This document shows positions 1 to 9,066 of a stretch of 64,000 nucleotides of DNA, piece by piece. A program made the position numbers and the translations under genes. Origin of the DNA: Bacillus aerolatus. Lineage in GTDB: Bacteria; Bacillota; Bacilli; Bacillales; Domibacillaceae. The notes below the pieces were generated by a model. That model saw only the letters and a list, made by a program, of their open reading frames with translations. It had not been told where the DNA came from and searched no databases. Each line of letters opens with the position of its first letter. Position 1 is the stretch's first letter. The stretch is taken from positions 248,001-312,000 of the forward strand of contig NZ_WEIO01000002.1 of NCBI RefSeq assembly GCF_009183655.1, read 5' to 3'.

Positions 1-927
1 GAAGGCATTACGATCATTGCTACCGGTCCGCTTACGAGTGAATCATTGTCGCAAAAATTAAAAGAGTTAACGGGTCAGGATTATTTATATTTTTACGATG
101 CTGCCGCTCCTATTATTGAAAAAGACAGCATAGATATGAATAAGGCGTATTTAAAATCCCGTTATGATAAAGGCGAAGCTGCTTATCTGAACTGTCCAAT
201 GACAGAAGAAGAGTTTGATCGTTTCTATGAAGCACTCGTTGAAGCAGAAACGGTTCCGTTGAAAGAATTTGAAAAAGAAATCTTTTTTGAAGGGTGTATG
301 CCGGTGGAGGTGCTGGCGAAGCGCGGAAAGAAAACGCTGCTATTCGGAGCGATGAAACCGGTGGGATTAGAAGATCCAAAAACAGGTAAAAGACCTCATG
401 CAGTCGTGCAGCTGCGCCAAGATGATGCCGCGGGAACGCTTTACAACATCGTCGGCTTTCAGACACATTTAAAATGGGGGCCGCAAAAAGAAGTACTGCA
501 GCTCATTCCTGGCCTCGAGCGAGCAGAAATTGTCCGTTACGGCGTTATGCACCGGAACACATTCATCAACTCGCCGAAAGTATTAAAGCCAACGTATCAG
601 TTTAAAGATCGCAGCCACTTATTTTTTGCCGGCCAGATGACTGGTGTTGAAGGCTATGTAGAATCTGCTGCGAGCGGTTTAATTGCCGGATTGAATGCTG
701 CGCGCCTTGCTTTAGGAGAAGAACCGGTGACTGTGCCGGCAGAAACAGCTATTGGCAGCATGGCCCACTACATTACAACAGCTAATGAAAAGAATTTTCA
801 GCCGATGAATGCGAACTTTGGTTTATTTCCTGATCTTCCGGTTAAAATTAAAAATAAGAAAGAAAGATATGAAGCGCACGCTGAACGGGCGTTGGAAACA
901 ATTCAAACTTTTGTGAAAAGTTTGTAA
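1..927 (+). CDS. trmFO: TrmFO, folate-dependent tRNA U54 methyltransferase (3' part; start lies before the window)
   Basis: This flavoprotein makes ribothymidine-54 in tRNA, using methylenetetrahydrofolate as carbon donor. The reading frame is open from base 1, with a typical ATGPLTSE stretch at residues 8-15 of the visible part, so the TTG at 46 is internal. About 308 codons are visible out of a usual length near 435. Recognisable pieces are [23 protein letters not shown] and the C-terminal FAD-binding segment [16 protein letters not shown]. It is followed at 61 bases by xerC, the same order as in Bacillus subtilis. The N-terminal dinucleotide-binding motif is outside the window. The identification is firm. 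Confidence 0.95.
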   Translation, partial: EGITIIATGPLTSESLSQKLKELTGQDYLYFYDAAAPIIEKDSIDMNKAYLKSRYDKGEAAYLNCPMTEEEFDRFYEALVEAETVPLKEFEKEIFFEGCMPVEVLAKRGKKTLLFGAMKPVGLEDPKTGKRPHAVVQLRQDDAAGTLYNIVGFQTHLKWGPQKEVLQLIPGLERAEIVRYGVMHRNTFINSPKVLKPTYQFKDRSHLFFAGQMTGVEGYVESAASGLIAGLNAARLALGEEPVTVPAETAIGSMAHYITTANEKNFQPMNANFGLFPDLPVKIKNKKERYEAHAERALETIQTFVKSL

Positions 928-933
928 ACTTTC

Positions 934-962
934 TTGCAAGGGCTACTTGAGTATGATAGTAT
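934..962 (+). promoter_or_regulatory. Candidate SigA promoter of the xerC-hslVU-codY operon
   Basis: TTGCAA (934-939), 17 bases, then TAGTAT (957-962), 26 bases before the xerC ATG. The -10 matches the consensus at only four of six positions. A perfect 8-bp inverted repeat, AGGGCTAC (939-946) and GTAGCCCT (966-973), straddles the same region. It could be an operator or a leader hairpin. Confidence 0.4.
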
Positions 963-987
963 TTAGTAGCCCTAATGAGGTGTTCAT

Positions 988-1890
988 ATGTCAAAACTTT
1001 TCAATAACTATTTGCAATCTTTTATTCAGTATTTACAAATCGAAAAACATTATTCGAATTATACAATACAGTTTTATCACTATGATATTGAAGAGTTTTT
1101 CAAGTTCACTAGTGAACAAAGTCTAAAAAAGCTGGATGACATTCAATATTTTGATGTCCGCTTGTATTTAACGACTCTGCATGAAAAACAAATGTCCCGG
1201 TCGACCATCGCTAGAAGGATTTCAAGTTTGCGCAGCTTTTTTCGTTTTTTAGCTAGAGAAAATGTGATAACAGTCAATCCTTTTTCGCTTGTACAGCAGC
1301 CGAAAGGAGCAAAGAAGCTCCCCTCTTTTTTTTATGAAGAAGAGATGGAAGAGCTTTTTGCTGTGTGTGAAGGAGAAGAGCCTTTAAAAATCCGCAACAA
1401 AGCCATGTTGGAATTATTGTATGCAACCGGCATTCGTGTGAGCGAATGTACAGGAATTGAATTGAAGCATATTGATTTTGATCTTTCCGTGTTACTTGTA
1501 AAAGGAAAAGGGAATAAAGAGCGGTATGTACCTTTCGGCAGCTTTGCCCACGAGGCAATAGAGCGATACATAGCAACCGCGAGAAACTTCTTAATGAAGT
1601 CCGCAGACAACCACACTATCTTATTTGTTAATCATCGAGGCAGCCCGCTGACACCGAGAGGCATCCGGCACATTTTAACCAAATTGATCGAGGAAGCTTC
1701 GCTGACAAGAAAAATTCACCCTCATATGCTGCGGCATACGTTCGCTACCCACTTATTGAACAACGGAGCGGATTTGAGGACGGTTCAGGAACTGCTTGGA
1801 CATGAGCATCTTTCTTCTACACAAGTGTATACTCATGTGACGAAAGAACATTTGAGAAAGACGTATTTAACCCATCATCCCCGCGCGTAA
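988..1890 (+). CDS. xerC: Tyrosine recombinase XerC (CodV)
   Basis: XerC works with XerD at dif to resolve chromosome dimers at division. The 300-residue length is normal. The N-terminal SAM-like core-binding domain covers roughly residues 5-90 and the catalytic domain the rest. Catalytic residues visible are R150 (GIRVSE), K174 (GKGNKER), H246 and R249 (HMLRH), H272 (LLGH) and the nucleophile Y281 (VYTHV). The ATG has an AGGTG ribosome site just upstream. It is the first gene of the cod operon and ends 17 bases before the ATG of hslV. Nothing suggests an integrase of a mobile element: the context is purely housekeeping. Confidence 0.96.
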   Translation: MSKLFNNYLQSFIQYLQIEKHYSNYTIQFYHYDIEEFFKFTSEQSLKKLDDIQYFDVRLYLTTLHEKQMSRSTIARRISSLRSFFRFLARENVITVNPFSLVQQPKGAKKLPSFFYEEEMEELFAVCEGEEPLKIRNKAMLELLYATGIRVSECTGIELKHIDFDLSVLLVKGKGNKERYVPFGSFAHEAIERYIATARNFLMKSADNHTILFVNHRGSPLTPRGIRHILTKLIEEASLTRKIHPHMLRHTFATHLLNNGADLRTVQELLGHEHLSSTQVYTHVTKEHLRKTYLTHHPRA

Positions 1891-1907
1891 AGGAGGAATT
1901 GAAATCT

Positions 1908-2453
1908 ATGGAACAATTTCATGCAACAACGATCTTTGCGGTTCAGCATAAAGGCCGGTGCGCTATGTCCGGTGACGGGCAAGTAACATTCGGAAACGCA
2001 GTCGTTATGAAGCACACAGCCAAAAAAGTACGCAAATTGTTTAACGGCAAGGTACTTGCAGGTTTTGCCGGCTCTGTCGCTGATGCATTCACACTGTTTG
2101 AACTGTTTGAAAGCAGGCTGGAAGAATATAACGGTAATCTGCAGCGGGCGGCTGTGGAGCTAGCGAAAGAATGGCGTTCTGATAAAGTGCTGCGCCGGTT
2201 GGAAGCGATGCTTATTGTTATGAATCAATCAAATATTTTGCTGATTTCAGGAACAGGCGAAGTGATTGAACCTGACGATGGCATATTAGCGATCGGCTCC
2301 GGAGGGAATTTTGCTTTAGCAGCGGGACGTGCGCTAAAAACTTATTCAGGAGAGCATTTAACAGCAAGAGAAATTGCTGTGGCTGCTTTGGAAATTGCCG
2401 GAGAAATCTGTGTGTATACAAATAATCAAATTGTCGTGGAAGAATTGGAGTAA
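1908..2453 (+). CDS. hslV: HslV (ClpQ) peptidase subunit of the HslUV protease
   Basis: This is the proteasome-like peptidase that pairs with the HslU ATPase to degrade proteins. I chose ATG 1908 (181 residues, the usual length), 11 bases after AGGAGG at 1891-1896. The TTG at 1899 is too close to that ribosome site. Motifs include [24 protein letters not shown] and GEICVYTN. The mature family sequence begins with the TT of HATTIFAV. Here it is preceded by MEQFHA, without the serine after Met that is reported as nucleophile in B. subtilis ClpQ (MSSFHATT), so the active N-terminus is uncertain. It lies directly ahead of hslU. Confidence 0.95.
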   Translation: MEQFHATTIFAVQHKGRCAMSGDGQVTFGNAVVMKHTAKKVRKLFNGKVLAGFAGSVADAFTLFELFESRLEEYNGNLQRAAVELAKEWRSDKVLRRLEAMLIVMNQSNILLISGTGEVIEPDDGILAIGSGGNFALAAGRALKTYSGEHLTAREIAVAALEIAGEICVYTNNQIVVEELE

Positions 2454-2466
2454 AGGAGTGAAAAGC

Positions 2467-3879
2467 ATGGAGAAAAAATCACTGCAATTAACACCAAGAC
2501 AAATTGTGGAGCGGCTTGACCAGTATATTGTCGGCCAAAAAGAGGCAAAGAAAGCCGTAGCTGTCGCGCTGCGCAACCGTTACCGCCGGAGTCTGTTAAG
2601 CGATCAAATTCGAGATGAAGTCATTCCTAAAAATATATTGATGATCGGACCGACAGGAGTTGGAAAGACTGAAATAGCCCGCCGCATTGCGAAGCTTTCA
2701 GGGGCGCCGTTTATTAAGGTAGAAGCAACGAAATTTACAGAAGTCGGCTATGTAGGACGGGATGTTGAGTCGATGGTGCGTGACCTGGCGGAAACATCCG
2801 TAAGAGTTGTTAAAGAAGAAAGAATGCAATCTGTACAAGAACCTGCAAGGGAAGCAGCCAATCGCCGGCTTGTCGAATTGTTTATTCCTGCTAAAAAGAA
2901 AACAAACAATATGAAAAATCCGTTTGAGATGCTGTTTGGCGGAAGTGGACAGGAGCAGCAAACAAATACCGAAGATTCTCATGAAGAAAATTCCATTCGT
3001 GAGCAGAGAAAGCTGGTTGCTGATAAACTTGAACGCGGCGATATGGAAGATGAAATCGTCACGATTGAAGTGGAAGAACAGCCGCCTTCGATGTTCGATA
3101 TGTTCCAAGGCTCGGGCATGGAGCAAATGGGTATGAATATGCAGGATGCACTCGGCGGACTCTTGCCGAAGAAAACGAAAAAAAGAAAACTGACTGTAAG
3201 AGAAGCACGAGAAGTGTTAACAAACGAGGAAGCGCAAAAGCTGATTGATATGGACGATGTGACACAAGAAGCCGTCAGGCGGGCAGAGCAAACGGGCATT
3301 ATTTTTATTGATGAAATTGACAAAGTGGCTGCCAAAGGAGCAGCATCTTCATCAGCAAGTGTTTCAAGAGAAGGTGTGCAGCGGGATATTTTACCAATTG
3401 TGGAAGGTTCAACAATCATGACGAAATATGGCTCAGTAAAAACAGATTATGTCTTGTTTATCGCAGCAGGTGCCTTTCATATGTCGAAACCATCCGACCT
3501 CATTCCGGAGCTGCAAGGGCGCTTTCCTATTCGTGTGGAATTGCAGAAACTGTCTGTAGAAGACTTTGTCCGTATCCTCATAGAGCCGGATAACGCATTA
3601 ATAAAACAATATGTGGCTTTATTGGAAACAGAAGGTATACAAATTGAATTTTCTGACGATGCTATTAAACGAATAGCAGAAATTGCCTTTGAAGTGAATC
3701 AAAGCACAGATAATATTGGGGCGCGCCGTCTTCATACCATTATGGAAAAATTACTGGAAGATTTATCTTTTGAGGCACCTGACATTACGATGGAGAAAAT
3801 TACGATCACACCGCAGTATGTGAATGAAAAATTAGAAGCGATTTCAGGCAATAAAGACTTAAGCCAGTTTATTTTATAA
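2467..3879 (+). CDS. hslU: HslU (ClpY) ATPase, unfoldase of the HslUV protease
   Basis: This AAA+ unfoldase recognises substrates and feeds them to HslV. The start ATG 2467 follows AAGGAGTG at 2455-2460, and gives 470 residues, close to B. subtilis ClpY (467). The longer open frame upstream only overlaps hslV. Walker A GPTGVGKT is at residues 61-68 and Walker B FIDEIDK at 280-286. The intermediate I-domain lies between them, and the sensor region contains NIGARRLH. The C-terminus ends in LSQFIL, the type of tail that inserts into HslV pockets. It is followed by a 117-base gap before codY without an obvious terminator, so codY may be co-transcribed. Confidence 0.97.
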   Translation: MEKKSLQLTPRQIVERLDQYIVGQKEAKKAVAVALRNRYRRSLLSDQIRDEVIPKNILMIGPTGVGKTEIARRIAKLSGAPFIKVEATKFTEVGYVGRDVESMVRDLAETSVRVVKEERMQSVQEPAREAANRRLVELFIPAKKKTNNMKNPFEMLFGGSGQEQQTNTEDSHEENSIREQRKLVADKLERGDMEDEIVTIEVEEQPPSMFDMFQGSGMEQMGMNMQDALGGLLPKKTKKRKLTVREAREVLTNEEAQKLIDMDDVTQEAVRRAEQTGIIFIDEIDKVAAKGAASSSASVSREGVQRDILPIVEGSTIMTKYGSVKTDYVLFIAAGAFHMSKPSDLIPELQGRFPIRVELQKLSVEDFVRILIEPDNALIKQYVALLETEGIQIEFSDDAIKRIAEIAFEVNQSTDNIGARRLHTIMEKLLEDLSFEAPDITMEKITITPQYVNEKLEAISGNKDLSQFIL

Positions 3880-3996
3880 TGTTTGAAACACGTTTTTTAA
3901 AGGGTAAAGCTGTAAGTAGTGCAACAATTTTTAATAATAAAAAACTAGAACATTGATCGGCTATAGATAAACCAGTCATTGTAGGAGGATTTAATC

Positions 3997-4776
3997 ATGA
4001 ATTTGTTAGAAAAAACGAGAAAAATTAATAAGATGTTACAAAATGCGGCAGGTAAATCTGTGAACTTTAAAGAAATGGCGGAATCACTATCTGAAGTAAT
4101 TGAAGCAAATATCTTCGTTGTCAGCCGTCGCGGAAAATTGCTTGGCTTTGGCGTCAATCAGCAAATTGAAAACGATCGAATGAAAAAAATGCTTGCTGAC
4201 CGTCAATTTCCTGAAGAATATACAAATAACTTATTTAATATTGAAGAAACGTCACCTAACTTGGATGTTGACAGTGAATACACTGCCTTCCCGGTCGAAA
4301 ATAAAGAACTGTTTAAAAAAGGTTTTACAACAATCGTTCCGATTAAAGGAGCAGGTGAACGCCTCGGTACACTCGTACTCGCCCGTGTTGAAGAAAAATT
4401 CCACGATGAGGACTTAATCTTGGCGGAATACGGAGCAACTGTAGTCGGCATGGAGATTCTTCGTGAAAAGACAGAAGAAATTGAGGAAGAAGCAAGAAGC
4501 AAAGCTGTCGTACAAATGGCTATCAGTTCTCTTTCATATAGTGAGCTGGAAGCCATTGAGCACATTTTCGAAGAACTGGACGGGAAAGAAGGCCTGCTCG
4601 TTGCTTCGAAAATCGCTGATCGTGTAGGTATTACGCGTTCTGTCATTGTAAATGCCTTGCGCAAGCTGGAAAGTGCCGGTGTAATTGAGTCTCGTTCCCT
4701 AGGAATGAAAGGCACTTATATTAAAGTGTTAAATGATAAATTCTTGATGGAATTGGAAAAATTAAAATCAAGCTAA
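3997..4776 (+). CDS. codY: CodY, GTP- and branched-chain-amino-acid-sensing global repressor
   Basis: CodY senses GTP and isoleucine/leucine/valine and represses nutrient-limitation genes, including motility genes in Bacillus. The 259 residues equal the B. subtilis length. The N-terminal GAF ligand-binding domain spans about residues 1-155. The winged helix-turn-helix is near residues 203-222 ([20 protein letters not shown]). The ATG follows GTAGGAGGA. It is the last gene of the cod operon and is closed by a strong terminator at 4791-4820. Its position directly before the flagellar operon is conserved in Bacillus. A CodY-like palindrome lies in that downstream control region (4988-5004). Confidence 0.98.
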   Translation: MNLLEKTRKINKMLQNAAGKSVNFKEMAESLSEVIEANIFVVSRRGKLLGFGVNQQIENDRMKKMLADRQFPEEYTNNLFNIEETSPNLDVDSEYTAFPVENKELFKKGFTTIVPIKGAGERLGTLVLARVEEKFHDEDLILAEYGATVVGMEILREKTEEIEEEARSKAVVQMAISSLSYSELEAIEHIFEELDGKEGLLVASKIADRVGITRSVIVNALRKLESAGVIESRSLGMKGTYIKVLNDKFLMELEKLKSS

Positions 4777-4790
4777 CTAAATCCTTAGAA

Positions 4791-4820
4791 AACCGCCTGT
4801 ATTCGACAGGCGGTTTTTTT
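4791..4820 (+). terminator. Rho-independent terminator after codY
   Basis: A perfect 10-bp stem, AACCGCCTGT (4791-4800) and ACAGGCGGTT (4806-4815), has a 5-base loop and runs into a T tract. It separates the cod operon from the motility operon. Confidence 0.93.
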
Positions 4821-4987
4821 ATTTTCTTTCAAAAAAATATGATCTTTGTCATTTGTTCCTTCCATAAGTTTGTGATCAAATATGTAGTGAATGTTTCCAT
4901 ATGCCGCATTATATGGTTATATATGCCCACCTTTGTCATTTATGTTAAGTTTATGGCATATTTTTATTAATAATGTAATTTTTGATT

Positions 4988-5004
4988 AATTTTACATGAA
5001 AATT
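4988..5004 (+). promoter_or_regulatory. CodY-box-like palindrome upstream of flgB
   Basis: AATTTTACATGAAAATT has the two arms of the CodY consensus AATTTTCWGAAAATT, but a 5-base instead of a 3-base centre. It ends one base before the TG of the extended -10. CodY repression of fla/che is known in B. subtilis. Binding here is inferred only. Confidence 0.4.
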
Positions 5005-5005
5005 A

Positions 5006-5014
5006 TGTTATAGT
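5006..5014 (+). promoter_or_regulatory. Extended -10 element, candidate SigA promoter of the fla/che operon
   Basis: TGTTATAGT has the TGn extension plus TATAGT (5009-5014). The hexamer 17 bases upstream is a poor -35. It lies about 145 bases before the flgB ATG, which implies a long leader. Confidence 0.45.
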
Positions 5015-5022
5015 TTCTATCG

Positions 5023-5047
5023 TAAGTTTTAAAAATATTGCCGAATA
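5023..5047 (+). promoter_or_regulatory. Weak SigD-type promoter candidate upstream of flgB
   Basis: GCCGAATA (5040-5047) resembles the SigD -10 GCCGATAT, but the nearest -35-like TAAG (5023-5026) is only 13 bases away instead of 15. B. subtilis has a SigD promoter in front of this operon, which is the main reason to list it. Confidence 0.3.
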
Positions 5048-5158
5048 GTGCTAAAGATGTTTCCATTTTAAAAAAAGTGGAAATATCATGAAAAAATGTT
5101 TCAAACAGAGCGATTTAGAGTAAATATTTAATAATGTTGTTTGACGGAGTGATAATAA

Positions 5159-5551
5159 ATGAAGATTTTTTCAGATTCATTCAGTAGTATCGAAAAAGGG
5201 CTTAATTATTCTGCTTTAAAACAAAAAACGATTGCTAACAATATTGCCAATGCCGATACACCGAATTATAAATCAAAAGATGTTAGTTTTAAAAAAGTGT
5301 TTGACGAAACGCTGGCAAACGAACTGGCTGCCTACCGCACGGACTCCCGCCATTTTTCTTTTCGTTCAAACGAAAGCGACCCTGCTGTCGTTACGAGTCG
5401 CGATCTTTCTTTTAATCAAAATGGAAATAGCGTCGATATAGATAAAGAAATGTCGAATCTTGCAACAAATCAGATTTATTATAACGCTTTAACAGACCGG
5501 ATGAGCGGCAAATTCAATTCGCTGACTAATGTGATTAAAGGAGGAAGATAA
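5159..5551 (+). CDS. flgB: FlgB, proximal flagellar rod protein
   Basis: FlgB is a rod subunit exported by the flagellar type III system to form the proximal rod on the MS ring. The 130-residue length is normal. The N-terminal rod/hook signature is visible (LNYSALKQKTIANNIANADTP, residues 15-35), along with the C-terminal helix of the family. The ATG follows GGAGTG. It is the first gene of a flagellar operon of about 27 kb and is one base from flgC. Expression should depend on the promoters in 4821-5158. Confidence 0.97.
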   Translation: MKIFSDSFSSIEKGLNYSALKQKTIANNIANADTPNYKSKDVSFKKVFDETLANELAAYRTDSRHFSFRSNESDPAVVTSRDLSFNQNGNSVDIDKEMSNLATNQIYYNALTDRMSGKFNSLTNVIKGGR

Positions 5552-5552
5552 G

Positions 5553-6011
5553 ATGTCGATGTTTCATAGCATGAACATTACTTCATCCGCTTTAACTGCC
5601 CAGCGTCTGCGCATGGATGTCGTCTCTTCCAATATGGCTAATATGGAATCCACGCGTGCCCGCCAAGTAAATGGTGAATGGCAGCCGTATCAGCGGAAAT
5701 CTGTCGTTCTGCAGCCGAAACAAGGAGAATTTTCTTCGTTTTTGAATCAAGCGATTAGCCGCCAAAACGACGGTGCGGGGAATGGAGTGAAGGTCACAAA
5801 GATTGTAGAAGACGATCTCACTCCTTTTAAAAGGGTATACGATCCCACGCATCCAGATGCGAATGAAGAAGGCTATGTACAAATGCCGAATGTCGATCCA
5901 TTAAGAGAAATGGTGGACTTAATGGCAGCTACCCGTTCTTATGAAGCAAATGTAACTGTGTTTAATGCGTCAAAATCCATGATGATGAAGGCGCTCGAGA
6001 TTGGTAAGTAA
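5553..6011 (+). CDS. flgC: FlgC, proximal flagellar rod protein
   Basis: FlgC is a rod component that polymerises with FlgB and FlgF/G-type proteins to build the drive shaft. The 152 residues are close to the family norm. The N-terminal rod motif LRMDVVSSNMANMESTRA is at residues 20-37. The C-terminal MVDLMAATRSYEANVTVFNASKSM-type segment, the hallmark of rod/hook C-termini, is also present. GGAGGA immediately precedes the ATG. It is tightly coupled to flgB and fliE. Confidence 0.97.
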   Translation: MSMFHSMNITSSALTAQRLRMDVVSSNMANMESTRARQVNGEWQPYQRKSVVLQPKQGEFSSFLNQAISRQNDGAGNGVKVTKIVEDDLTPFKRVYDPTHPDANEEGYVQMPNVDPLREMVDLMAATRSYEANVTVFNASKSMMMKALEIGK

Positions 6012-6024
6012 AGGAGATAATTAA

Positions 6025-6333
6025 ATGGCTATTCAACCGATTCAAGGTGCTTCACCGTTTTTGAAAACAGAAATGACAGAAACAAAGCAAGCTGTGACAC
6101 CAAATGAAGCACAGCAAAATTTCGCCAGCTTTTTGAAAGAGTCATTGAATGGAGTCAGCCAGGCACAAGCAAAATCAGCTGACATGACGAATAAATTAAT
6201 ACTTGGTGAAAACGTTGATCTTCACCAAGTATTAATTGCCGGTCAAAAAGCGAGCGTGACGATGCAATTAACGATGGAAGTGCGCAATAAAGCAGTGGAA
6301 GCCTATCAGGAAATCATGAGAATGCAAATGTAA
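6025..6333 (+). CDS. fliE: FliE, MS-ring to rod junction protein
   Basis: FliE is the small adaptor between the FliF ring and the rod and is needed early in export. The 102-residue length is typical. The family C-terminal region is clear (DLHQVLIAGQKASVTMQLT, then VRNKAVEAYQEIMRMQM), with amphipathic helices. The ATG has AAGGAG 6-7 bases upstream. It sits between flgC and fliF as in B. subtilis. Confidence 0.96.
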   Translation: MAIQPIQGASPFLKTEMTETKQAVTPNEAQQNFASFLKESLNGVSQAQAKSADMTNKLILGENVDLHQVLIAGQKASVTMQLTMEVRNKAVEAYQEIMRMQM

Positions 6334-6401
6334 GCAAGAAACAGGGAGATGGAAAAACGAACACCCTTTTTACTTAGCAGCAACTTAACCGGGGGATTGT
6401 A

Positions 6402-7994
6402 ATGAACGAGACTATACGCCAACAATTAACGAGAATAAGAGAATACTGGAACAGCCGGACGAGAAGGCAAAAAATGATGGGAGTCGGCGCTTTTTTGCTG
6501 TTCGTAACAGTCCTTACCGCTCTTGTCTTAATGGCGACAAGAGAGACGATGGTGCCGCTTTACAGCGACCTTTCCCCAACTGAAGCAGGAGCAATCAAAG
6601 AAAACTTGGATGGCCGGGGAATAAGCTACGAAATCGCTGATGGAGGAACCGGAATATTAGTGCCTGCAGAAGCAGTAGATTCATTGAAAGTGGATTTAGC
6701 TGCAGAAGGCCTGCCAAAGTCGGGCAGTATTGATTATAGCTTTTTCAGTGAAAATGCTGGTTTTGGTATGACTGACAATGAATTCAACATTTTGAAACTC
6801 GATGCGATGCAAACAGAACTGGCTCAGCTAATGACGGGCATTGAGGGAGTAAAAGATGCAAAAGTCATGATCAATCTTCCGGAAAAAGATGTATTTGTGA
6901 AAGAAGACGGGGAACAGGCATCCGCTTCTGTCGTATTGAATACGGAAGCAGGCTACCAATTCGATGAAAAGCAAATTAAGTCGCTTTATCATCTCGTTTC
7001 CAAAAGCGTCCCCAACTTGCCTGCCGATAATATTGTTATTATGAATCAAAACTTTGAGTACTATGACAGGCAAAGTGACGGCGGCTCTTTATCTGGGAAT
7101 GGCATGGTTCAGCAAATGGAGATCAAGAAAAAAATTGAGCGGGATATTCAGCGCCAAATTCAAAACATGCTTGGCACATTGATGGGACAAGATAAAGTCG
7201 TCGCATCTGTCACCGCCGATATAGACTTTACCCAGGAAAATAGAGAAGAAAACCTTGTTACTCCTGTTGATGAAGAGAACATGGAAGGCATTCAAATCAG
7301 CGCCCAGCGGATTACGGAAACCTTTACAGGGGACGGGGCAGCGGCAGGCGGCCTTCCTCAGGCGGAAGATCCGGCAGATGCAGAAGGCTCCACTTATATG
7401 GAAGGGGCGGGCGGCTCAGGTGATTATGAACGTTCGGAAGAAACCATCAATAATGAAGTGAACCGCATTCGCAAAAAAATCACTGAGAGTCCTTACAAAG
7501 TGCGTGATTTAGGCATTCAAGTCATGGTCGAGCCGCCGACGGCTAATGATCCGGACTCTTTGCCTCAAGAACGCATAGATGATATACAGCAAATGCTTGG
7601 TACGATCGTTCGTACTTCGATTGATAAAGATTATAATCAAGAATTAACTGATCAAGCAGTGGAAGAAAAAATTGCGGTCTCCGTCCAGCCATTTAATGGA
7701 AAAGTGGAGTTTGATGAAGAAAAGCCATCTGTTTTACCGTGGTGGGCTTATGTCATCGGCGCTATCATGCTTGCCGTCATTGGACTATTAGTCTTCTTGA
7801 TTCTTCGCGCCAGACGCAGGGCGGAAGAGGAAGAAGAATTTGAAGAAGAAATCATGCAGGCGGCAGAGTCGATTGCCGACATAAATGAAGTGGAAACGGA
7901 AGCGACTGTCCGCAGAAAGCAACTGGAAAAAATGGCAAAAGAAAAACCTGAGGAATTTGCGAAATTGGTCCGTTCCTGGTTATCAGAAGATTAG
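6402..7994 (+). CDS. fliF: FliF, flagellar MS-ring protein
   Basis: FliF assembles the membrane MS ring that seeds basal-body construction. Its C-terminus anchors FliG. The 530 residues fit the family. One transmembrane helix lies near residues 24-45 and a second near 446-468. Between them are the YscJ/FliF ring-building motifs (MVPLYSDLSPTEAG; EAGYQFDEKQIKSLYHLVSK) and a Gly/Ala/Asp-rich insertion around residues 305-345. The C-terminal tail with KPEEFAKLVRSWLSED is the FliG-binding segment. The ATG follows GGGGGAT. It is the fourth gene of the operon. Confidence 0.97.
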   Translation: MNETIRQQLTRIREYWNSRTRRQKMMGVGAFLLFVTVLTALVLMATRETMVPLYSDLSPTEAGAIKENLDGRGISYEIADGGTGILVPAEAVDSLKVDLAAEGLPKSGSIDYSFFSENAGFGMTDNEFNILKLDAMQTELAQLMTGIEGVKDAKVMINLPEKDVFVKEDGEQASASVVLNTEAGYQFDEKQIKSLYHLVSKSVPNLPADNIVIMNQNFEYYDRQSDGGSLSGNGMVQQMEIKKKIERDIQRQIQNMLGTLMGQDKVVASVTADIDFTQENREENLVTPVDEENMEGIQISAQRITETFTGDGAAAGGLPQAEDPADAEGSTYMEGAGGSGDYERSEETINNEVNRIRKKITESPYKVRDLGIQVMVEPPTANDPDSLPQERIDDIQQMLGTIVRTSIDKDYNQELTDQAVEEKIAVSVQPFNGKVEFDEEKPSVLPWWAYVIGAIMLAVIGLLVFLILRARRRAEEEEEFEEEIMQAAESIADINEVETEATVRRKQLEKMAKEKPEEFAKLVRSWLSED

Positions 7995-8052
7995 AAGCAT
8001 TGAAATAGCCGTTTGTACGTAAATGACTATGTTTGAATAGGGGAATGTGAAA

Positions 8053-9066
8053 ATGGTCGTTAGAGAGAAAAAGTTAACAGGAAAACAAAAAGCCGCCATT
8101 CTACTTATTTCTCTCGGTCCAGATGTATCCGCTTCTGTGTATAAACATTTATCGGAAGAGGAGATTGAGCGGCTCACTCTGGAAATTTCGGGAGTAAAGA
8201 AAGTTGACGCCGAGGCAAAAGAAGAAGTATTTGAAGAGTTTCATAATATCGCACTAGCTCAGGATTATATTACACAAGGCGGAATCGGCTATGCTAAGAC
8301 AGTCCTTGAAAAGGCTCTTGGCAAAGACCAGGCTCAAAATATTATTAACAGGCTTACCTCTTCCTTGCAGGTTAGACCGTTTGACTTCGCGCGCAGGGCA
8401 GAAGCGAGTCAAATTTTAAACTTCATCCAAAATGAACACCCGCAAACGATCGCTTTAATTTTGTCCTATTTGGATCCGCAGCAAGCCGGCCAAATTCTTT
8501 CTGAACTGCCGCAAGATGTGCAGGCAGACATTGCACGGAGAATTGCCATTATGGACAGCACGTCTCCTGAAATTATTAATGAAGTAGAAGCAATCCTTGA
8601 ACGGAAGCTGAGTGCAACCGTAACACAAGATTATACACAGACAGGCGGCGTGGAAGCGGTCGTGGAAGTGTTAAACGGAGTAGACCGTGCTACTGAGAAA
8701 ACTATTTTAGATGCTCTTGAAATTCAAGATCCAGAACTCGCGGAAGAAATTAAAAAGCGGATGTTCGTCTTTGAAGACATCGTTACATTGGATAACCGTT
8801 CGATCCAGCGTGTCATTCGTGATTGTGAAAATGAAGACTTACTGCTGTCGTTAAAAGTTTCCAGTGAAGAAGTAAAAAATGTTGTTTTCCGCAATATATC
8901 TACACGGATGGTGGAAACATTTAAGGAAGAAATGGAATTTATGGGTCCTGTCCGTCTGCGTGACGTGGAAGAAGCGCAGTCGCGTATCGTAAGTACGATC
9001 CGCAGACTCGAGGAAGCTGGTGAAATTATTATCGCCCGTGGCGGGGGAGATGACATTATTGTCTAG
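8053..9066 (+). CDS. fliG: FliG, flagellar motor switch and torque-generating protein
   Basis: FliG forms the upper C ring, binds FliF and transmits stator torque. ATG 8053 is preferred over GTG 8047 because AGGGGA (8039-8044) is then 8 bases away. It gives 337 residues, equivalent to B. subtilis FliG. Typical segments are LTGKQKAAILLISLG near the N-terminus, EHPQTIALILSYLDP in the middle domain, and the charged torque helix region MVETFKEEMEFMGPVRLRDV near the C-terminus. It overlaps fliH by 8 bases, which suggests translational coupling. Confidence 0.97.
   Translation: MVVREKKLTGKQKAAILLISLGPDVSASVYKHLSEEEIERLTLEISGVKKVDAEAKEEVFEEFHNIALAQDYITQGGIGYAKTVLEKALGKDQAQNIINRLTSSLQVRPFDFARRAEASQILNFIQNEHPQTIALILSYLDPQQAGQILSELPQDVQADIARRIAIMDSTSPEIINEVEAILERKLSATVTQDYTQTGGVEAVVEVLNGVDRATEKTILDALEIQDPELAEEIKKRMFVFEDIVTLDNRSIQRVIRDCENEDLLLSLKVSSEEVKNVVFRNISTRMVETFKEEMEFMGPVRLRDVEEAQSRIVSTIRRLEEAGEIIIARGGGDDIIV

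Larger units (their letters stand above)
4821..5158 (+). other. AT-rich control region between codY and flgB, no gene
   Basis: This gene-free stretch carries the presumed promoters of the motility operon. I see a CodY-like palindrome (4988-5004), an extended -10 (5006-5014), a weak SigD-like element (-10 at 5040-5047), a direct repeat ATGTTTCCAT (4891-4900 and 5057-5066) and a small hairpin (5060-5083). No open frame with a ribosome site is visible on either strand. Confidence 0.8.

Noticed and set aside
2374-2466. Longer hslU reading frame starting within hslV
   Set aside because: The extension is out of frame with hslV and lacks a ribosome site; ATG 2467 has AAGGAGTG and matches family length.
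3926-3940. Possible CodY box in front of codY (AATTTT followed by A-rich sequence)
   Set aside because: Only the left arm matches the consensus; the right half has too many mismatches in an AT-rich stretch.
7215-7222. Perfect SigD -10 GCCGATAT inside fliF
   Set aside because: The nearest TAAA is 18 bases upstream, not 15, and the site lies within conserved coding sequence.
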